Positions 63,260 to 64,000 of a stretch of DNA of 64,000 nt are shown piece by piece; the first letter of the stretch is position 1, and the number at the start of each line of letters is the position of its first letter. The position numbers were made by a program, and so were the translations under genes. The notes beneath the pieces are model-generated. The model ran no database searches, had not been told where the DNA came from, and saw only the letters and a list, made by a program, of their open reading frames with translations. The stretch comes from a virus. The DNA lies in the IMG/VR virus record IMGVR_UViG_3300031787_000093, positions 1 through 64,000 of that record; one strand, 5' to 3'.

Positions 63260-63821
63260 ATTCAACGAACAAATCAACCATCAGGTTGGTATTATTTTCT
63301 CTAGACTTTTTTATAGTCTTAATACAAAACTCAAAGAAGCAGGTTTAAAAGACCATGAAATCGAATCCTTTACTATCTTCGATAGAGTTCGAGAAGATAT
63401 TGAAACAGAATTAGTAAAACTAAGTCTTACTACTCCGTACTACAAGGATGCTTTCAGTCACAACGACTCGTTACAATTCGATCCTACGGAAATCAACATA
63501 GTCAGAGATAAAATCTATGACAAGTATAAGTTCATGTGTAGCCATACAACAGAGTTCTTTGCAAGGCAGTGTTCCTTTACAGGAGAGTTGATGAATGAAG
63601 GTTGGTTTACTGCAAATGACCTTTATATCTCAACTGAAGAAGAATTAATCTCATGGCTAAGACGAGAGGTTCAAGAGCCAGAGATTGACAACGAGCTAAC
63701 TGATGACGAACTCAGAGAAAAATACTATGAGAATGGTATATTCTATTACACTGAGTGGAATCATTGTACTGATATTATGTTTGCTAAATTTGAGGGAAAC
63801 GCCTACCGAATCAACGACTAA
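63246..63821 (+). CDS. Protein of unknown function (191 aa)
   Basis: 191 residues, acidic and rich in aromatic residues. Middle part IVRDKIYDKYKFMCSHTTEFFARQCSFTGELMNEGWFTANDLYISTEEELISWLRRE: the CSFTGELMNEGW piece suggests a small metal-binding or conserved loop. C terminus YYENGIFYYTEWNHCTDIMF. No family name can be given. Confidence 0.7.
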   Translation: MKLYRFNEQINHQVGIIFSRLFYSLNTKLKEAGLKDHEIESFTIFDRVREDIETELVKLSLTTPYYKDAFSHNDSLQFDPTEINIVRDKIYDKYKFMCSHTTEFFARQCSFTGELMNEGWFTANDLYISTEEELISWLRREVQEPEIDNELTDDELREKYYENGIFYYTEWNHCTDIMFAKFEGNAYRIND

Positions 63822-63832
63822 AATCAACTACA

Positions 63833-63899
63833 TTATCTATGTCATCTTTGAGTACACCCCATTTTATATGGGGGGTATACTCAAAGAGACAATAGATAA
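63833..63899. repeat. Long intergenic hairpin before the last gene
   Basis: TTATCTAT/ATAGATAA (63833-63840/63892-63899), TCTTTGAGTA/TACTCAAAGA (63845-63854/63878-63887) and ACCCC/GGGGT (63856-63860/63872-63876), about 23 bp with one mismatch and a small internal loop. It ends 14 bases before ATG 63914. Its inner part TACACCCC/GGGGTATA corresponds to the GTATACCCT part of the element at 61311. Confidence 0.92.
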
Positions 63900-63913
63900 A
63901 ACCAACAAAAATC

Positions 63914-64000
63914 ATGGACAAAATTCAACAACTCGAACACCGACTTGCTATGGTCTTGGACGATATCAAGGTCATCAGACAACACATCTACAAACAAGAC
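63914..64000 (+). CDS. Start of a small charged protein (3' end outside window)
   Basis: Frame from ATG 63914 to the window edge: MDKIQQLEHRLAMVLDDIK and on, 29 residues of likely helix. It is the first gene after the hairpin at 63833. Partial, no function recognised. Confidence 0.55.
   Translation, partial: MDKIQQLEHRLAMVLDDIKVIRQHIYKQD

Larger units (their letters stand above)
57703..63385. repeat. Scattered short hairpins in the small-gene arm
   Basis: Examples: TTAACC-aaa-GGTTAA (57703), GAAATCT/AGATTTC (57765), ATTAGTC/GACTAAT (57923), CTTCACTAGTGAAG (58425), AACAC-tta-GTGTT (58696), TGCCC/GGGCA (59571), TTGACT-tgc-AGTCAA (60195), GACTC-ata-GAGTC (60483), ACAATC/GATTGT (60672 and 60980), TACTCCAA/TTGGAGTA (61022), CTATC-gaa-GATAG (61090), CATCC-gaa-GGATG (61562), CTATCT-aca-AGATAG (61653), CACTCTTAAGAGTG (61872), GTACC/GGTAC (62071), TCAATC-gga-GATTGA (62301), CGGAGAG/CTCTCCG (62440), CTATC-ttc-GATAG (63373). 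Nearly all lie inside genes. Confidence 0.8.

Overview
The window reads as part of a tailed phage of Bacteroidota, most like the crAss-like podoviruses. Evidence: a left-to-right map of replication genes (+), a 44 kb virion block (-), and recombination plus small-ORF genes (+); portal, scaffold, major capsid, a set of small neck/ring-type proteins, a very large tail stabilisation-type protein and giant internal proteins in the order known for that group; and promoters of the Bacteroidota type (TTG, 17-20 bases, TAnnTTTG). No rRNA, tRNA, CRISPR array, IS element or host gene was recognised. No RNA polymerase motif was seen, so transcription probably uses host polymerase, at least for the genes here.

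Left arm, 1-8777 (+): tightly overlapping small genes, many joined by ATGA or TAATG overlaps, then a tandem ribbon-helix-helix protein with a short serine recombinase, an exported protein, and a replication module: a DnaT-like loader fragment, a primase-helicase with TOPRIM and a DnaB-type ATPase, a family B DNA polymerase, and a small protein with a DnaA domain IV-like DNA-binding fold. The first 1.1 kb carries a 101-base direct repeat and recurring gene-junction sequences, which suggests cassette-like shuffling.

Virion and lysis block, 8761-51891 (-): large terminase and a candidate small terminase, a unimolecular-spanin-like lipoprotein, a run of small very basic proteins, holin-like membrane proteins, tail fibre and lectin-like adhesin genes, an L,D-transpeptidase-like lysis candidate, a 4160-residue polyvalent protein with a zincin motif, three further internal proteins, a 1572-residue tail protein, ring-type proteins, a NinG-like nuclease, capsid accessory and major capsid proteins, scaffold and portal. 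Strong hairpin terminators bracket the gene at 45510-46373. Several genes at the head of gene groups have TAnnTTTG only 3-6 bases before the start codon, which hints at leaderless or near-leaderless messages.

Divergence point, 51.9-52.75 kb: an XRE-type regulator (-), a promoter-like pair for the + operon, and, between the regulator and the portal gene, a hairpin-rich stretch of about 300 bases with its own promoter-like sequence and a 10-bp hairpin at its end. This looks like an undescribed structured RNA.

Right arm, 52743-64000 (+): SSB, a YqaJ-type exonuclease and associated small genes, ending in a strong terminator at 55.9 kb; then about 0.75 kb without a convincing gene, and a long series of small genes of unknown function. 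This arm is unusual at the DNA level: it is filled with short perfect inverted repeats with 3-4-base loops, inside coding sequence as well as outside it, including 15 copies of CAACCRAAGGTTG, and at intervals of about 2-3 kb very long intergenic hairpins stand just before particular genes. Together with the RNA at 52 kb these are the main candidates for something new.
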